Origin: Streptomyces sp. NBRC 110028
Lineage (GTDB): Bacteria > Actinomycetota > Actinomycetes > Streptomycetales > Streptomycetaceae
Direction of reading: 5' to 3'
NCBI RefSeq assembly: GCF_001417735.1
Contig: NZ_BBUZ01000047.1
Location: 17,152-81,151 of the forward strand
Length of the DNA stretch: 64,000 nucleotides
Shown here: positions 15,875-24,803 of the stretch, piece after piece
Position numbering within the stretch: the first letter of the stretch is position 1
How the letters are laid out: each line of letters begins with the position of its first letter
Notes under the pieces: generated by a model
The model's database searches: none
Seen by the model: only the letters and a program-made list of their open reading frames with translations
Told to the model about the DNA's origin: nothing
Position numbers and translations under genes: made by a program

Positions 15875-17137
15875 TCAGCCCAGCTTCGCCTGGAGGGTGG
15901 TCACGATCTTGGACAGCGGAACGGCCTCCTGCTCGCCCGATTCCATGTCCTTCAGCTGGACGACGCCCTCGGCGAAGTCCCGCTCGCCCGCCACGATCGC
16001 GTACCGCGCGCCGCTGCGGTTCGCGGCCTTCATCGCGGCCTTGAGCCCCTTGCCGCCGTACGCGAAGTCCGTCGCCACGCCTTCCCTGCGCAGCTCGCCG
16101 ACCACGCCGAAGAGGACCTTGCGGGCCTCCTCCCCCAGCGGCACGGCGAAGACGCTCGTCGCGTCGGGCAGGTCCAGCCGGACGCCCTCGGCCTCCAGCG
16201 CGAGCACCGTACGGTCGACGCCGAGCGCCCAGCCCACCGACGGCAGGGCCGGGCCGCCGATCATCTCGGACAGGCCGTCGTACCGGCCGCCGCCGCCGAC
16301 CGCGGACTGCGAGCCGAGGCCGTCGTGGACGAACTCGAACGTGGTGCGGGTGTAGTAGTCCAGGCCGCGGACCAGCTTGGCGTCGTCCTCGAACTCCACG
16401 CCCTGCGCGGTGATCAGCTCACGCACCCGCGCGTGGTACTCCCGGCAGGCGTCGCACAGGTAGTCGCGCAGCAGCGGCGCTCCGGCCAGCTGCTTCTGGA
16501 CGGCCTCGCGCTTGTCGTCGAGCACCCGCAGCGGGTTGATGTCGATGCGCCGCCGGGTGTCCTCGTCCAGGTCGAGCCCGCGCAGGAAGTCCTGGAGGGC
16601 GGCCCGGTAGACGGGACGGCACTCGGCGTCGCCGAGCGAGTTCAGCAGGATCCGGAAGTTCCGCAGCCCCAGCGACCGGTAGGCGTCGTGCGCGAGGATG
16701 ATCAGCTCGGCGTCCAGGGCCGGGTCCTCGGCGCCGATCGCCTCCGCGCCGACCTGCGAGAAGTGGCGGTAGCGGCCCTTCTGGGGCCGCTCGTAGCGGT
16801 AGTACGAACCGGAGTACCAGAGCTTGACCGGCAGGCTGCCGGCCTTGTGCAGATTGGCCTCCAGCGCGGCGCGCAGCACCGAGGCGGTCCCCTCGGGGCG
16901 CAGCGCCAGTTCGTCGCCGCCCTTGGTGGTGAGGGTGTACATCTCCTTGGTGACGATGTCGGTGGACTCGCCGACGCCGCGCGCGAAGAGTTCGACGTTC
17001 TCGAAGCCGGGGGTCTCGATGTAGCCGTAGCCGGACCGCCGCAGCGGGGTGGCGATGGCGTCCCGCACCGCGAGGTAGGTCGCGGAGACCGGCGGGATCA
17101 GGTCGTAGGTGCCCTTGGGGGCCTTGAAGGTGCTCAC
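15875..17137 (-). CDS. hisS: histidyl-tRNA synthetase
   Basis: HisRS charges tRNA-His. The 420-aa class II enzyme starts at GTG 17137 (STFKAPKGTYDLIPP) with GAGAG upstream. Motif 1 is around GYGYIETPGFEN, motif 2 contains RPEGTASVLRA and YRYERPQKGRYRHF, the His A site is LVRGLDYYTRTTFEF, and motif 3 is ALGVDRTVLA. A C-terminal anticodon-binding domain ends in KIVTTLQAKLG. The metallo-hydrolase gene ends 14 bp upstream, so the two are likely co-transcribed. Confidence 0.97.
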   Translation of the reverse strand: MSTFKAPKGTYDLIPPVSATYLAVRDAIATPLRRSGYGYIETPGFENVELFARGVGESTDIVTKEMYTLTTKGGDELALRPEGTASVLRAALEANLHKAGSLPVKLWYSGSYYRYERPQKGRYRHFSQVGAEAIGAEDPALDAELIILAHDAYRSLGLRNFRILLNSLGDAECRPVYRAALQDFLRGLDLDEDTRRRIDINPLRVLDDKREAVQKQLAGAPLLRDYLCDACREYHARVRELITAQGVEFEDDAKLVRGLDYYTRTTFEFVHDGLGSQSAVGGGGRYDGLSEMIGGPALPSVGWALGVDRTVLALEAEGVRLDLPDATSVFAVPLGEEARKVLFGVVGELRREGVATDFAYGGKGLKAAMKAANRSGARYAIVAGERDFAEGVVQLKDMESGEQEAVPLSKIVTTLQAKLG

Positions 17138-17151
17138 CGTGGGTTCTCTCG

Positions 17152-17871
17152 TCACATTCCTCGTCGCGGAGGAGCCGCGTCCGTGGCGGCGTCTCCGGGG
17201 CCGGCGGCCACCTGCCGCAGGAAGGGGTTGGTGGCGCGCTCGTGGCCGATGCTGGTCTGGGGGCCGTGGCCGGACAGCACCACGGTCGAGTCGTCGAGCG
17301 GCAGGCACACACGGGCCAGCGACTGGAGCATCTCGGCGTGGTCGCCGCCGGGCAGATCGGTGCGTCCGATGGAGCCGGCGAAGAGCAGGTCGCCCGAGAA
17401 GAACACCGGGGGGATGTCCGGCTGTTCGGGCAGCCTGAAGGTCACCGACCCCTTGGTATGGCCCGGCGCGTGCGCGACGGTGAACTCCATTCCGGCCAGC
17501 TTCAGTTCGGAGCCGTCGGACAGCTCCTTGACGTCGTCCGGCTCGCCGACGGTCAGCTCGCCCATCAGCTGCGTGCCGATGGACCGTCCGAGCGCCTTGG
17601 CCGGATCGCTCATCATGTAGCGGTCGGCGGGGTGGATCCAGGCCGGTACGTCATGGGCGCCGCAGACCGGAACGACCGAGGCGACGTGGTCGATGTGGCC
17701 GTGGGTCAGGATGACGGCGACGGGCTTGAGCCGGTGTTTGGCGACGGCCTCCTCGACGCCTTGGGCCGCCTGGTGGCCCGGGTCGATGATCACGCACTCC
17801 TCACCGGCGGCGGGGGCGACCAGGTAGCAGTTGGTCCCCCAGGCCCCGGCGGGGAACCCGGCAATGAGCAC
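17152..17871 (-). CDS. metallo-beta-lactamase-fold hydrolase (glyoxalase II-like)
   Basis: A 239-aa protein starting at GTG 17871 (LIAGFPAGAWGTNCYL) with AAGGA 5 nt upstream. It has the binuclear metal motif HGHIDH, downstream metal histidines at APGHTKGS and the final SGHGPQTSIG, and Asp in FFSGDLLF. These are the glyoxalase II/persulfide-dioxygenase-like hydrolase ligands; the substrate may be a thioester such as a lactoyl- or mycothiol adduct (inference). It is divergent from the cyclophilin gene and followed by hisS, an order recalled from other streptomycetes. Confidence 0.88.
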   Translation of the reverse strand: MLIAGFPAGAWGTNCYLVAPAAGEECVIIDPGHQAAQGVEEAVAKHRLKPVAVILTHGHIDHVASVVPVCGAHDVPAWIHPADRYMMSDPAKALGRSIGTQLMGELTVGEPDDVKELSDGSELKLAGMEFTVAHAPGHTKGSVTFRLPEQPDIPPVFFSGDLLFAGSIGRTDLPGGDHAEMLQSLARVCLPLDDSTVVLSGHGPQTSIGHERATNPFLRQVAAGPGDAATDAAPPRRGM

Positions 17872-18028
17872 GATCGTCCTTAAATGTCGTCCGGAAGAGT
17901 CGGCCGGCGGAAGAATGTCGGCAGCTCCAGAGCCTACCGGCGGCGGGCCCGGCACAGCGAACCCGTATACGGTACGGCCGAGCCCTCCGGCAGGACACCG
18001 ATGACATACGGCGTGAGGAGACGACCCG

Positions 18029-18889
18029 GTGGTCAGTAGCGAGCAGCGGCGGCGGCAGCTTGCCCGGGAGAAGTACCTGCGGCAGCAGCAGCGGCGCGAG
18101 ACGGCACGGCGCAAGGCCCGCCAGCGCAATGTGGTGATCGCCTCCGTACTGGCCGTGGTACTGGCCGGCGGCGGGGCGGTGGCGGCCGCGGGCGCCTTCT
18201 CCGGCGACGACAAGGACAAGAAGAAGGACGACGCCGCGTCCACCCCTTCGGCCCCCGCCACCAGCAAGGCGCCGGACCCGTGCGCCAAGGAGGCGAAGGC
18301 GGTCGCCGGCGAGAAGCCGAAGAAGATGTCGTTCAAGAAGGAGCCGGCGGTCTCCATCGACAAGTCGGCCACCTACACCATGAAGCTGGAGACCACCTGC
18401 GGGGACATCTCCTTCGACATGGACGCCGCCAAGGCGCCGCACACGGTCAACTCGTTCGACTTCCTGGCCGGCAAGGGGTACTTCGACCACACCAAGTGCC
18501 ACCGGCTGGTGAACCAGGGGATCTACGTGCTGCAGTGCGGTGACCCGCAGGGCACCGGCGCGGGCGGCCCCGGCTACACCCTGCCGGACGAGAACCTGAA
18601 GGACCCCTCGCTGAAGGGGAACACGTACCCGGCCGGCACGGTCGCGATGGCGAACCAGTACAACGCGCAGACCAAGAAGGGCCGGAACAGCGGCGGCAGC
18701 CAGTTCTTCCTCGTCTACAAGGACAGCCCGCTGCCGCCGGACTACACCCCCTTCGGGAAGGTCTCCGAGGACGGCATGAAGGTCCTGCAGAAGATCGCCA
18801 AGGCCGGGGCGGCTCCCCCGGACCAGATGCAGAACACCGCCCCGAACGCCAGCGTGGTGATCAACAAGGCGACGGTCGGCAAGTCCTGA
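18029..18889 (+). CDS. membrane-anchored peptidyl-prolyl isomerase (cyclophilin type)
   Basis: A 286-aa protein starting at GTG 18029, with GAGGAG 8 nt upstream. Residues 1-30 are strongly basic and helical (RRRQLAREKYLRQQQRR). A single membrane anchor follows (VVIASVLAVVLAGGGAVAAAG, about 32-53), then a charged DDKDKKKDD linker, and a cyclophilin domain from about residue 95. Seen in that domain are CHRLVNQGIY, GDPQGTGAGGPGY, GGSQFFLVYKD and TPFGKV. It probably folds proteins on the outer face of the membrane. The cyclosporin-binding Trp is not evident. It is transcribed alone, divergent from the hydrolase-hisS pair. Confidence 0.92.
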   Translation: MVSSEQRRRQLAREKYLRQQQRRETARRKARQRNVVIASVLAVVLAGGGAVAAAGAFSGDDKDKKKDDAASTPSAPATSKAPDPCAKEAKAVAGEKPKKMSFKKEPAVSIDKSATYTMKLETTCGDISFDMDAAKAPHTVNSFDFLAGKGYFDHTKCHRLVNQGIYVLQCGDPQGTGAGGPGYTLPDENLKDPSLKGNTYPAGTVAMANQYNAQTKKGRNSGGSQFFLVYKDSPLPPDYTPFGKVSEDGMKVLQKIAKAGAAPPDQMQNTAPNASVVINKATVGKS

Positions 18890-19103
18890 GGTCGCCGGGT
18901 GTGCGTACCGCGAAATTTCGGTCGCGCAGGATACGGACAGCCGGGGCACCGTTCGCCTATGTTGGCGTTGTGCAGGGTGTCTGCCGTGATGGCCGCACCA
19001 CCCTGCTGGGAGACCGGCCCGGGCGTCGCTGCCCGGCCGGAAGAAACTGTGGACGATGCCCGCGGGCCGCATGCCCGCCCCGGCATCATGTGGAGGAGGC
19101 GCT

Positions 19104-20333
19104 GTGAGCAGCGAGCCTTGGGGCCGCGTCGACGAGGCGGGGACCGTGTACGTGCGTACGGCCGACGGTGAGCAGGTCGTCGGGTCGTGGCAGGCGGGAT
19201 CGCCGGACGAGGCCCTCGCCTACTTCGAGCGCAAGTACGACGGTCTGGTCGTCGAAATCGACCTTCTCGAGCGCCGGGTCAAGACCACCGACCTGTCGGC
19301 CAAGGACGCGACGGCGGCCATCGAGCACATCCGGCACCAGGTCGACGAGCACCATGTGGTCGGCGATCTGGAAGCGCTGCGCAAGCGGCTCGACCAGCTC
19401 GCCAAGGTCGTCGAGACGCGCCGTGAGGAGCGCCGGGCGGCCAAGGCGGTGCAGGCCGACGAGGCCCGCCAGGCCAAGGAGGCGCTGGTCGCCGAGGCCG
19501 AGGAGCTGGCGGCCAGCGAGCAGTGGCGGGCGGCCGGGGAGCGGCTGCGCGCCCTGGTCGACATCTGGAAGGGCCTGCCGCGGCTGGACCGCAAGACGGA
19601 CGACCAGCTGTGGCACCGCTTCTCGCACGCCCGCTCGGCGTTCTCCAAGCGGCGCAAGGCGCACTTCGCCGCGCTGGACGCGCAGCGCGAGGAGGCCCGG
19701 CAGACCAAGGAGAAGCTGGTCGCCGAGGCGGAGGCGCTGTCCGGCTCCACCGACTGGGGTCCGACCGCGGCCCGCTACCGCGAGCTGATGGCCGACTGGA
19801 AGGCCGCGGGCCGCGCGCAGCGCGAGCACGAGGACGACCTGTGGAACCGGTTCCGCGGCGCCCAGGACGTCTTCTTCCAGGCCCGCGGCGAGGTCTTCGC
19901 GGAGCGGGACGCCGAGCAGCGGGAGAACCTGACCCGCAAGGAGGAGCTGGTCGTCGAGGCCGAGAAGCTGCTGCCGATCTCGGACCTGAAGGCGTCCCGC
20001 GCGGCGTTCCGGTCGATCAACGAGCGGTGGGAGGCCGTCGGCCATGTGCCGAGGGACGCCCGCGCCCGCATCGAGGGCCGGCTGCACGCGGTCGAGCGCG
20101 CCTTCCAGGAGGCCGAGGAGGCCGAGTGGCGGCGTACGAACCCCGAGGCGCGGGCGCGCGCCCAGGGGCTGACCGGCCAGCTGCAGGACGCCGTGGACAA
20201 GCTGCGTTCCCAGATCGACGCGGCCCGCGCGGCGGGGAACAACGCGAAGGCCGACAAGCTCTCCAAGGAGCTGGAGGGCCGGCAGGCACTGCTGGACCAG
20301 GCGCTCAAGGGCCTGGAGGAGTTCGGCGGCTGA
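19104..20333 (+). CDS. DUF349-repeat coiled-coil protein
   Basis: A 409-aa, highly charged, almost wholly helical cytoplasmic protein. GTG 19104 (SSEPWGRVDEAGTVYVRT) was chosen because GGAGGAGG lies just upstream; an upstream GTG would add a non-conserved leader. After a short beta-rich N-terminus (VRTADGEQVVGSW) come repeated DUF349 units, each with a W-x8-R-x-DDxLW pattern (KGLPRLDRKTDDQLWHRF, then GRAQREHEDDLWNRFRG). The function is unknown. It ends at a long bidirectional hairpin facing relA. Confidence 0.88.
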   Translation: MSSEPWGRVDEAGTVYVRTADGEQVVGSWQAGSPDEALAYFERKYDGLVVEIDLLERRVKTTDLSAKDATAAIEHIRHQVDEHHVVGDLEALRKRLDQLAKVVETRREERRAAKAVQADEARQAKEALVAEAEELAASEQWRAAGERLRALVDIWKGLPRLDRKTDDQLWHRFSHARSAFSKRRKAHFAALDAQREEARQTKEKLVAEAEALSGSTDWGPTAARYRELMADWKAAGRAQREHEDDLWNRFRGAQDVFFQARGEVFAERDAEQRENLTRKEELVVEAEKLLPISDLKASRAAFRSINERWEAVGHVPRDARARIEGRLHAVERAFQEAEEAEWRRTNPEARARAQGLTGQLQDAVDKLRSQIDAARAAGNNAKADKLSKELEGRQALLDQALKGLEEFGG

Positions 20334-20354
20334 GCCCGTCGCGCTGAAACGGCA

Positions 20355-20394
20355 CGCGAAGGGCGGCCCCGGGAGACCGGGGCCGCCCTTCGCG
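20355..20394. terminator. bidirectional terminator between DUF349 gene and relA
   Basis: An 18-bp perfect stem (20355-20372 with 20377-20394) closes on a GAGA tetraloop. The convergent genes end 22 bp and 16 bp away. Confidence 0.92.
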
Positions 20395-20409
20395 TTCTGC
20401 GGGGCTTTC

Positions 20410-22944
20410 TCAGCGTGCGCGGGCCGAGGTGACCCGGTACACGTCGTAGACGCCCTCGACGCCGCGCACGGCCTTCAGGACGTGTCCCAGATGCTTGGGG
20501 TCGCCCATCTCGAAGGTGAAGCGCGAGGTGGCCACCCGGTCGCGGGAGGTCTGGACGGCCGCGGAGAGGATGTTGACGTGCTGGTCGGACAGGACGCGGG
20601 TGACGTCCGACAGCAGCCGGGACCGGTCCAGCGCCTCGACCTGGATGGCGACCAGGAAGACCGACGACTGGGTGGGTGCCCACTCGACGTCGAGGATGCG
20701 CTCGGGCTGCTGGGACAGCGAGTCCACGTTGACGCAGTCGGCGCGGTGGACGGAGACGCCGCTGCCGCGGGTCACGAAGCCGATGATGGGGTCGCCCGGC
20801 ACCGGCGTGCAGCAGCGGGCCAGCTTGACCCATACGTCCTCGACGCCCTTGACCACCACGCCCGGGTCGGCGCTGGAGCGGCGCTTGGAGCGCCGGATGG
20901 GCGGGGCGGTCTCGGCGATGTCCTCGTTGGCGGCCTCCTCGCCGCCGAGGGCCGAGACGAGCTTGCCGACCACGTTCTGCGCGGAGACATGGCCCTCGCC
21001 GATGGCCGCGTAGAGCGAGGAGATGTCCGGGTAGCGCATCTCGTGGGCGAGGGTGACCAGCGAGTCGCCGGTCAGGATCCGCTGGATCGGCAGGTTCTGC
21101 TTGCGCATCGCCCGGACGATCGCGTCCTTGCCCTGTTCGATGGCCTCGTCGCGGCGCTCCTTGGAGAACCAGCCACGGATCTTGTTACGGGCCCGCGGTG
21201 ACTTGACGAAGCCCAGCCAGTCGCGGGACGGCCCCGCTCCGGCCGCCTTGGAGGTGAAGACCTCCACCAGGTCACCGTTGTCGAGGGTCGACTCCAGCGG
21301 CACCAGCCGCCCGTTGACCCGGGCCCCGATGGTGCGGTGGCCGACCTCGGTGTGGACGGCGTACGCGAAGTCCACCGGGGTGGCCCCGGCGGGCAGCGCT
21401 ATGACGTCGCCCTTGGGCGTGAAGACGAAGACCTCGTTGCGGGAGAGGTCGAAGCGCAGCGACTCCAGGAACTCGCCGGGGTCCTCGGTCTCCTTCTGCC
21501 AGTCCAGGAGCTGCCGCAGCCACGCCATGTCGTTGACGGCGTCGTCCTTGCCGGCCTTGCCCCGGGGCACGTCGGTGCGGACCTTGGAGGTGCCGGCGAC
21601 CGCCTCCTGCTTGTACTTCCAGTGCGCGGCGATGCCGTATTCGGCGCGGCGGTGCATGTCGAAGGTGCGGATCTGCAGCTCGACCGGCTTGCCGCTGGGC
21701 CCGATGACCGTCGTGTGCAGCGACTGGTACATGTTGAACTTGGGCATCGCGATGTAGTCCTTGAACCGCCCGGGCACCGGGTTCCACCGCGCGTGGATGG
21801 TCCCCAGCGCCGCGTAGCAGTCGCGGACGGTGTCGACAAGCACCCTGATGCCCACCAGGTCGTAGATCTCGGCGAAGTCCCGGCCCCGCACGATCATCTT
21901 CTGGTAGACGGAGTAGTAGTGCTTGGGGCGGCCGGTGACGGTCGCCTTGATCCTCGCGGCCCGCAGATCGCCCTGGACCTGGTCGGTGACGACGGCCAGG
22001 TACTCGTCGCGCTTGGGCGCGCGCTCGGCGACCAGCCGGACGATCTCGTCGTACATCTTGGGGTAGAGGATCGCGAAGGCGAGGTCCTCCAGCTCCCACT
22101 TGATGGTGTTCATGCCCAGCCGGTGGGCGAGCGGGGCGTAGATCTCCAGCGTCTCGCGGGCCTTCTTCTCCTGCTTCTCCCGCTTCAGGTAGCGCATGGT
22201 GCGCATGTTGTGCAGCCGGTCGGCGAGCTTGATCACCAGGACCCGGGGGTCCTTGGCCATCGCGACGACCATCTTGCGCACGGTCTCGGCCTGGGCCGCC
22301 TCGCCGAACTTGACCTTGTCCAGCTTGGTGACGCCGTCGACGAGCAGGGCGACCTGATCGCCGAAGTCGCGGCGCAGGGTGTCCAGGCCGTATTCGGTGT
22401 CCTCGACGGTGTCGTGCAGCAGTCCGGCCATCAGCGTGGCCGAATCCATACCCAGCTCGGCGAGGATCGTGGTCACCGCGAGCGGGTGGGTGATGTACGG
22501 ATCGCCGCTCTTGCGCTTCTGGCCGCGGTGCCAGCGCTCGGCCACCTGGTACGCGCGCTCGATCTGGCGCAGCGTGGCGCCGTCCGCCTTGGGGTCGTTG
22601 CCGCGCACGATGCGCAGCAGGGGCTCCAGCACCGGGTTGTACGGGCTGGAGCGCTGCACGCCGAGGCGGGCGAGGCGGGCGCGCACGCGGTTGGAGGAGC
22701 CGGAGCGCGGGGCGGGGCTCTGGCTCTGAGTGGTGCGGGGCGCGGCCGGGGCGGGCCGCAGCTCGCCCGCGGGGCCCGCCGCGGCGGGCCCCGGCCGGGT
22801 CTGCTCGGGGGTGCCGGCTGCCGGTGAGGGGCGGTCCGCGCCGTTTCCGGGCGTGGCTGAGGACGCCGTCGTCTGCTCGGCGGCGGCGGTCGCGTCCGGA
22901 GCGGGACGGACTCCGGGGGAGAGCGGCTGGGCCTCGTCTGGCAA
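20410..22944 (-). CDS. relA: bifunctional (p)ppGpp synthetase/hydrolase, TTG start
   Basis: Rel makes (p)ppGpp in the stringent response and degrades it. The 844-aa product begins at TTG 22944 (PDEAQPLSPG), supported by GAGGAG exactly 7 nt upstream and by lack of any other start with a ribosome site. Residues 1-125 are Pro/Ala-rich. The HD hydrolase domain follows (HPLAVTTILAELG, HDTVEDT, about 155-175), then the synthetase (GRPKHYYSVYQKM, EIYDLVGIRVLV, about 340-375), TGS (VFVFTPKGDVIALP, about 500), a Cys-containing conserved region (LARCCTPVPGDPIIGFVT) and a C-terminal ACT domain. The intact HDxxED supports hydrolase activity. From memory, Rel in Streptomyces affects antibiotic production under nutrient limitation. 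Confidence 0.97.
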   Translation of the reverse strand: MPDEAQPLSPGVRPAPDATAAAEQTTASSATPGNGADRPSPAAGTPEQTRPGPAAAGPAGELRPAPAAPRTTQSQSPAPRSGSSNRVRARLARLGVQRSSPYNPVLEPLLRIVRGNDPKADGATLRQIERAYQVAERWHRGQKRKSGDPYITHPLAVTTILAELGMDSATLMAGLLHDTVEDTEYGLDTLRRDFGDQVALLVDGVTKLDKVKFGEAAQAETVRKMVVAMAKDPRVLVIKLADRLHNMRTMRYLKREKQEKKARETLEIYAPLAHRLGMNTIKWELEDLAFAILYPKMYDEIVRLVAERAPKRDEYLAVVTDQVQGDLRAARIKATVTGRPKHYYSVYQKMIVRGRDFAEIYDLVGIRVLVDTVRDCYAALGTIHARWNPVPGRFKDYIAMPKFNMYQSLHTTVIGPSGKPVELQIRTFDMHRRAEYGIAAHWKYKQEAVAGTSKVRTDVPRGKAGKDDAVNDMAWLRQLLDWQKETEDPGEFLESLRFDLSRNEVFVFTPKGDVIALPAGATPVDFAYAVHTEVGHRTIGARVNGRLVPLESTLDNGDLVEVFTSKAAGAGPSRDWLGFVKSPRARNKIRGWFSKERRDEAIEQGKDAIVRAMRKQNLPIQRILTGDSLVTLAHEMRYPDISSLYAAIGEGHVSAQNVVGKLVSALGGEEAANEDIAETAPPIRRSKRRSSADPGVVVKGVEDVWVKLARCCTPVPGDPIIGFVTRGSGVSVHRADCVNVDSLSQQPERILDVEWAPTQSSVFLVAIQVEALDRSRLLSDVTRVLSDQHVNILSAAVQTSRDRVATSRFTFEMGDPKHLGHVLKAVRGVEGVYDVYRVTSARAR

Positions 22945-23046
22945 GAGAGCACTCCTCAAGCGGTCCGGACCCCGGGGGGTCGGGGTCCCAATGGTATCGA
23001 TCCCGCCACTCCGCTTGCCTCCCGGCCGCGAGAGCCGGGCAACGAC

Positions 23047-23087
23047 GGAGGGCGGGGACCTGTTCCTTGCGCAGGTCCCCGCCCTCC
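23047..23087 (-). terminator. terminator after apt
   Basis: GGAGGGCGGGGACCTG (23047-23062) pairs perfectly with 23072-23087 (16 bp, 9-nt loop), 25 bp past the apt stop and upstream of relA. It separates the secDF-apt unit from relA, although readthrough is possible. Confidence 0.85.
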
Positions 23088-23111
23088 GGCGGTGGTGTCG
23101 GCGGATTCCGG

Positions 23112-23684
23112 TCAGACCGTGATCAGGGCCTCCAGCGGGGCGCTGTCCAGCGCGCCCAGCAGACGTCTGCGGCCGTCCAGGAAGCCCAGCTCCATGAGCA
23201 CGGCGACCCCGGCGACCTGGGCGCCGGCCCGCCGGATGAGCTGGAGCGACGCCTCGGCGGTGCCGCCGGTGGCGAGCACGTCGTCGATGACCAGGACCCG
23301 GTCGCCGGGCTCCAGCGCGTCGGCGTGTATCTCGATCTCCGCGGTGCCGTACTCCAGCTCGTACGCCTGCCCCAGGGTCGCCCCGGGGAGCTTGCCCGCC
23401 TTGCGGACCGGTACGAAGCCGATCCCGGCGCGCACGGCGGCCGGGGCGGCGAGGATGAAGCCGCGCGCCTCCAGGCCCACGACCTTGTCCGCCCGGTGCC
23501 GCACGCACAGCTCGGCGAGCGCGTCGGTCAGCGCGGAGAAGGCCGCGGCGTCGGCGAGCAGCGGGGTGATGTCCTTGAACATCACGCCCGGCTGCGGGTA
23601 GTCCGGCACGTCCTGGATACGGCTGAGCAGCAGCCCGCGCAGCTCTTCGGTGCCCGGCTCCCCGGACACGCTCGTCCCACTCAT
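23112..23684 (-). CDS. apt: adenine phosphoribosyltransferase
   Basis: Apt salvages adenine to AMP with PRPP. The 190-aa protein starts at ATG 23684, overlapping the secF stop as ATGA. It shows VMFKDITPLL, GLEARGFILAAPAA, VRKAGKLPG and the PRPP loop VLVIDDVLATGGTAEA. The secD-secF-apt-relA order is conserved in actinobacteria (recalled) and links purine salvage to (p)ppGpp metabolism by position. Confidence 0.95.
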   Translation of the reverse strand: MSGTSVSGEPGTEELRGLLLSRIQDVPDYPQPGVMFKDITPLLADAAAFSALTDALAELCVRHRADKVVGLEARGFILAAPAAVRAGIGFVPVRKAGKLPGATLGQAYELEYGTAEIEIHADALEPGDRVLVIDDVLATGGTAEASLQLIRRAGAQVAGVAVLMELGFLDGRRRLLGALDSAPLEALITV

Positions 23685-24802
23685 CGGCGCTTCCCCGACG
23701 GCCGGCCGCGGCCCCGGCTGCGGGACGCGGGCTGGCGGCGCTGGCCGACGACTCCGGCCGGGGCCGCGTCCTCCAGGTCCGGTTCGCCGCCCTCGGCCGG
23801 CTCGCCGTCGTTCGGCTCGGTCTCGGCCTTGGCGGCCGCGGCGCGCTTGGCGCGCACCCGCTTGGCCAGCGCCTTCATCTGCGGGTCGCGGCTCTTGAAG
23901 TCGGAGACCAGCGGGGTGGCGATGAAGATCGAGGAGTACGCGCCGGCGGCGAGGCCGACGAACAGGGCCAGCGAGATGTCGTTGAGCATGCCCGCGCCGA
24001 GCAGACCGCCCCCGATGAAGAGCAGCGCCCCGACCGGCAGCAGCGCCACGACCGTGGTGTTGATGGACCGCACCAGGGTCGAGTTGAGGCTGCGGTTGGC
24101 GATCTCCGGGTAGGTGAAGCGGGTCTGCTTGGTGATGTCCTTGGCTCCTTCCTTGAGACCGTCGAAGACCACGACGGTGTCGTAGAGGGAGTAACCGAGG
24201 ATCGTCAGCAAACCGATCACGGTGCCCGGGGTGACCTCGAAGCCGACCAGCGCGTAGACACCGACGGTGATGGTGAGGTCGTGGACCAGGGCGATCAGGG
24301 CGGCCAGCGCCATCCGCCATTCGAAGGCGATGGCAAGGTAGATCACCACCAGGACCATGAAGATCGCGAGGCCTTGCCAGGCCTTGGAGGCGATCTGCTC
24401 GCCCCAGCTCGGGCCGACCAGCTGGGTGTCGATCTTGTTGGTCTTGACGTCCAGTTTCTGGGCGAGCTTCTCCTGGACCGGGACGGCCTCCTTGGTGCCC
24501 AGCTCGCTGATCTGGATCCGCAGGCCACCGCGGCCCAGCTCCTGGACGACCGCGGTGTGGCCGCCGGACGCCTTCTCCGCCACCTCCTGGGCCTGGGGGG
24601 CCGAGACCGTGGTGTTGGGAGTGGTGAAGACCGCGCCGCCGGAGAACTCGATGCCCATGTTGAGGCCGCGCACCGCCAGGCCCGCGATGGCCGTGATGGT
24701 GATCAGGATCGAGATGGCGTACCAGATCTTCCGCTTGGCGACGAAGTCGTAGCCGACCTCGCCTCGGTAGAGCCTGGCGCCGAGACTGCCGAGTCGCGAC
24801 AT
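23681..24802 (-). CDS. secF: protein translocase subunit SecF
   Basis: SecF partners SecD to drive late steps of Sec export with proton-motive force. The 373-aa protein starts at ATG 24802, one base after the secD stop. It has the N-terminal membrane segment (IWYAISILITITAIAGLAVRG), the SecF signature GIEFSGGAVF, a periplasmic domain, and five further membrane segments including EWRMALAALIALVHDLTITVG and LTILGYSLYDTVVVFDG. The C-terminus is a charged Arg/Glu-rich tail of about 60 residues. Confidence 0.96.
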   Translation of the reverse strand: MSRLGSLGARLYRGEVGYDFVAKRKIWYAISILITITAIAGLAVRGLNMGIEFSGGAVFTTPNTTVSAPQAQEVAEKASGGHTAVVQELGRGGLRIQISELGTKEAVPVQEKLAQKLDVKTNKIDTQLVGPSWGEQIASKAWQGLAIFMVLVVIYLAIAFEWRMALAALIALVHDLTITVGVYALVGFEVTPGTVIGLLTILGYSLYDTVVVFDGLKEGAKDITKQTRFTYPEIANRSLNSTLVRSINTTVVALLPVGALLFIGGGLLGAGMLNDISLALFVGLAAGAYSSIFIATPLVSDFKSRDPQMKALAKRVRAKRAAAAKAETEPNDGEPAEGGEPDLEDAAPAGVVGQRRQPASRSRGRGRPSGKRR

Positions 24803-24803
24803 C

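Noticed and set aside
21337..22827. Long plus-strand open frame opposite relA
   Set aside because: It mirrors relA; composition is Val/Asp/Gly/Leu-biased with no motif and no ribosome site.
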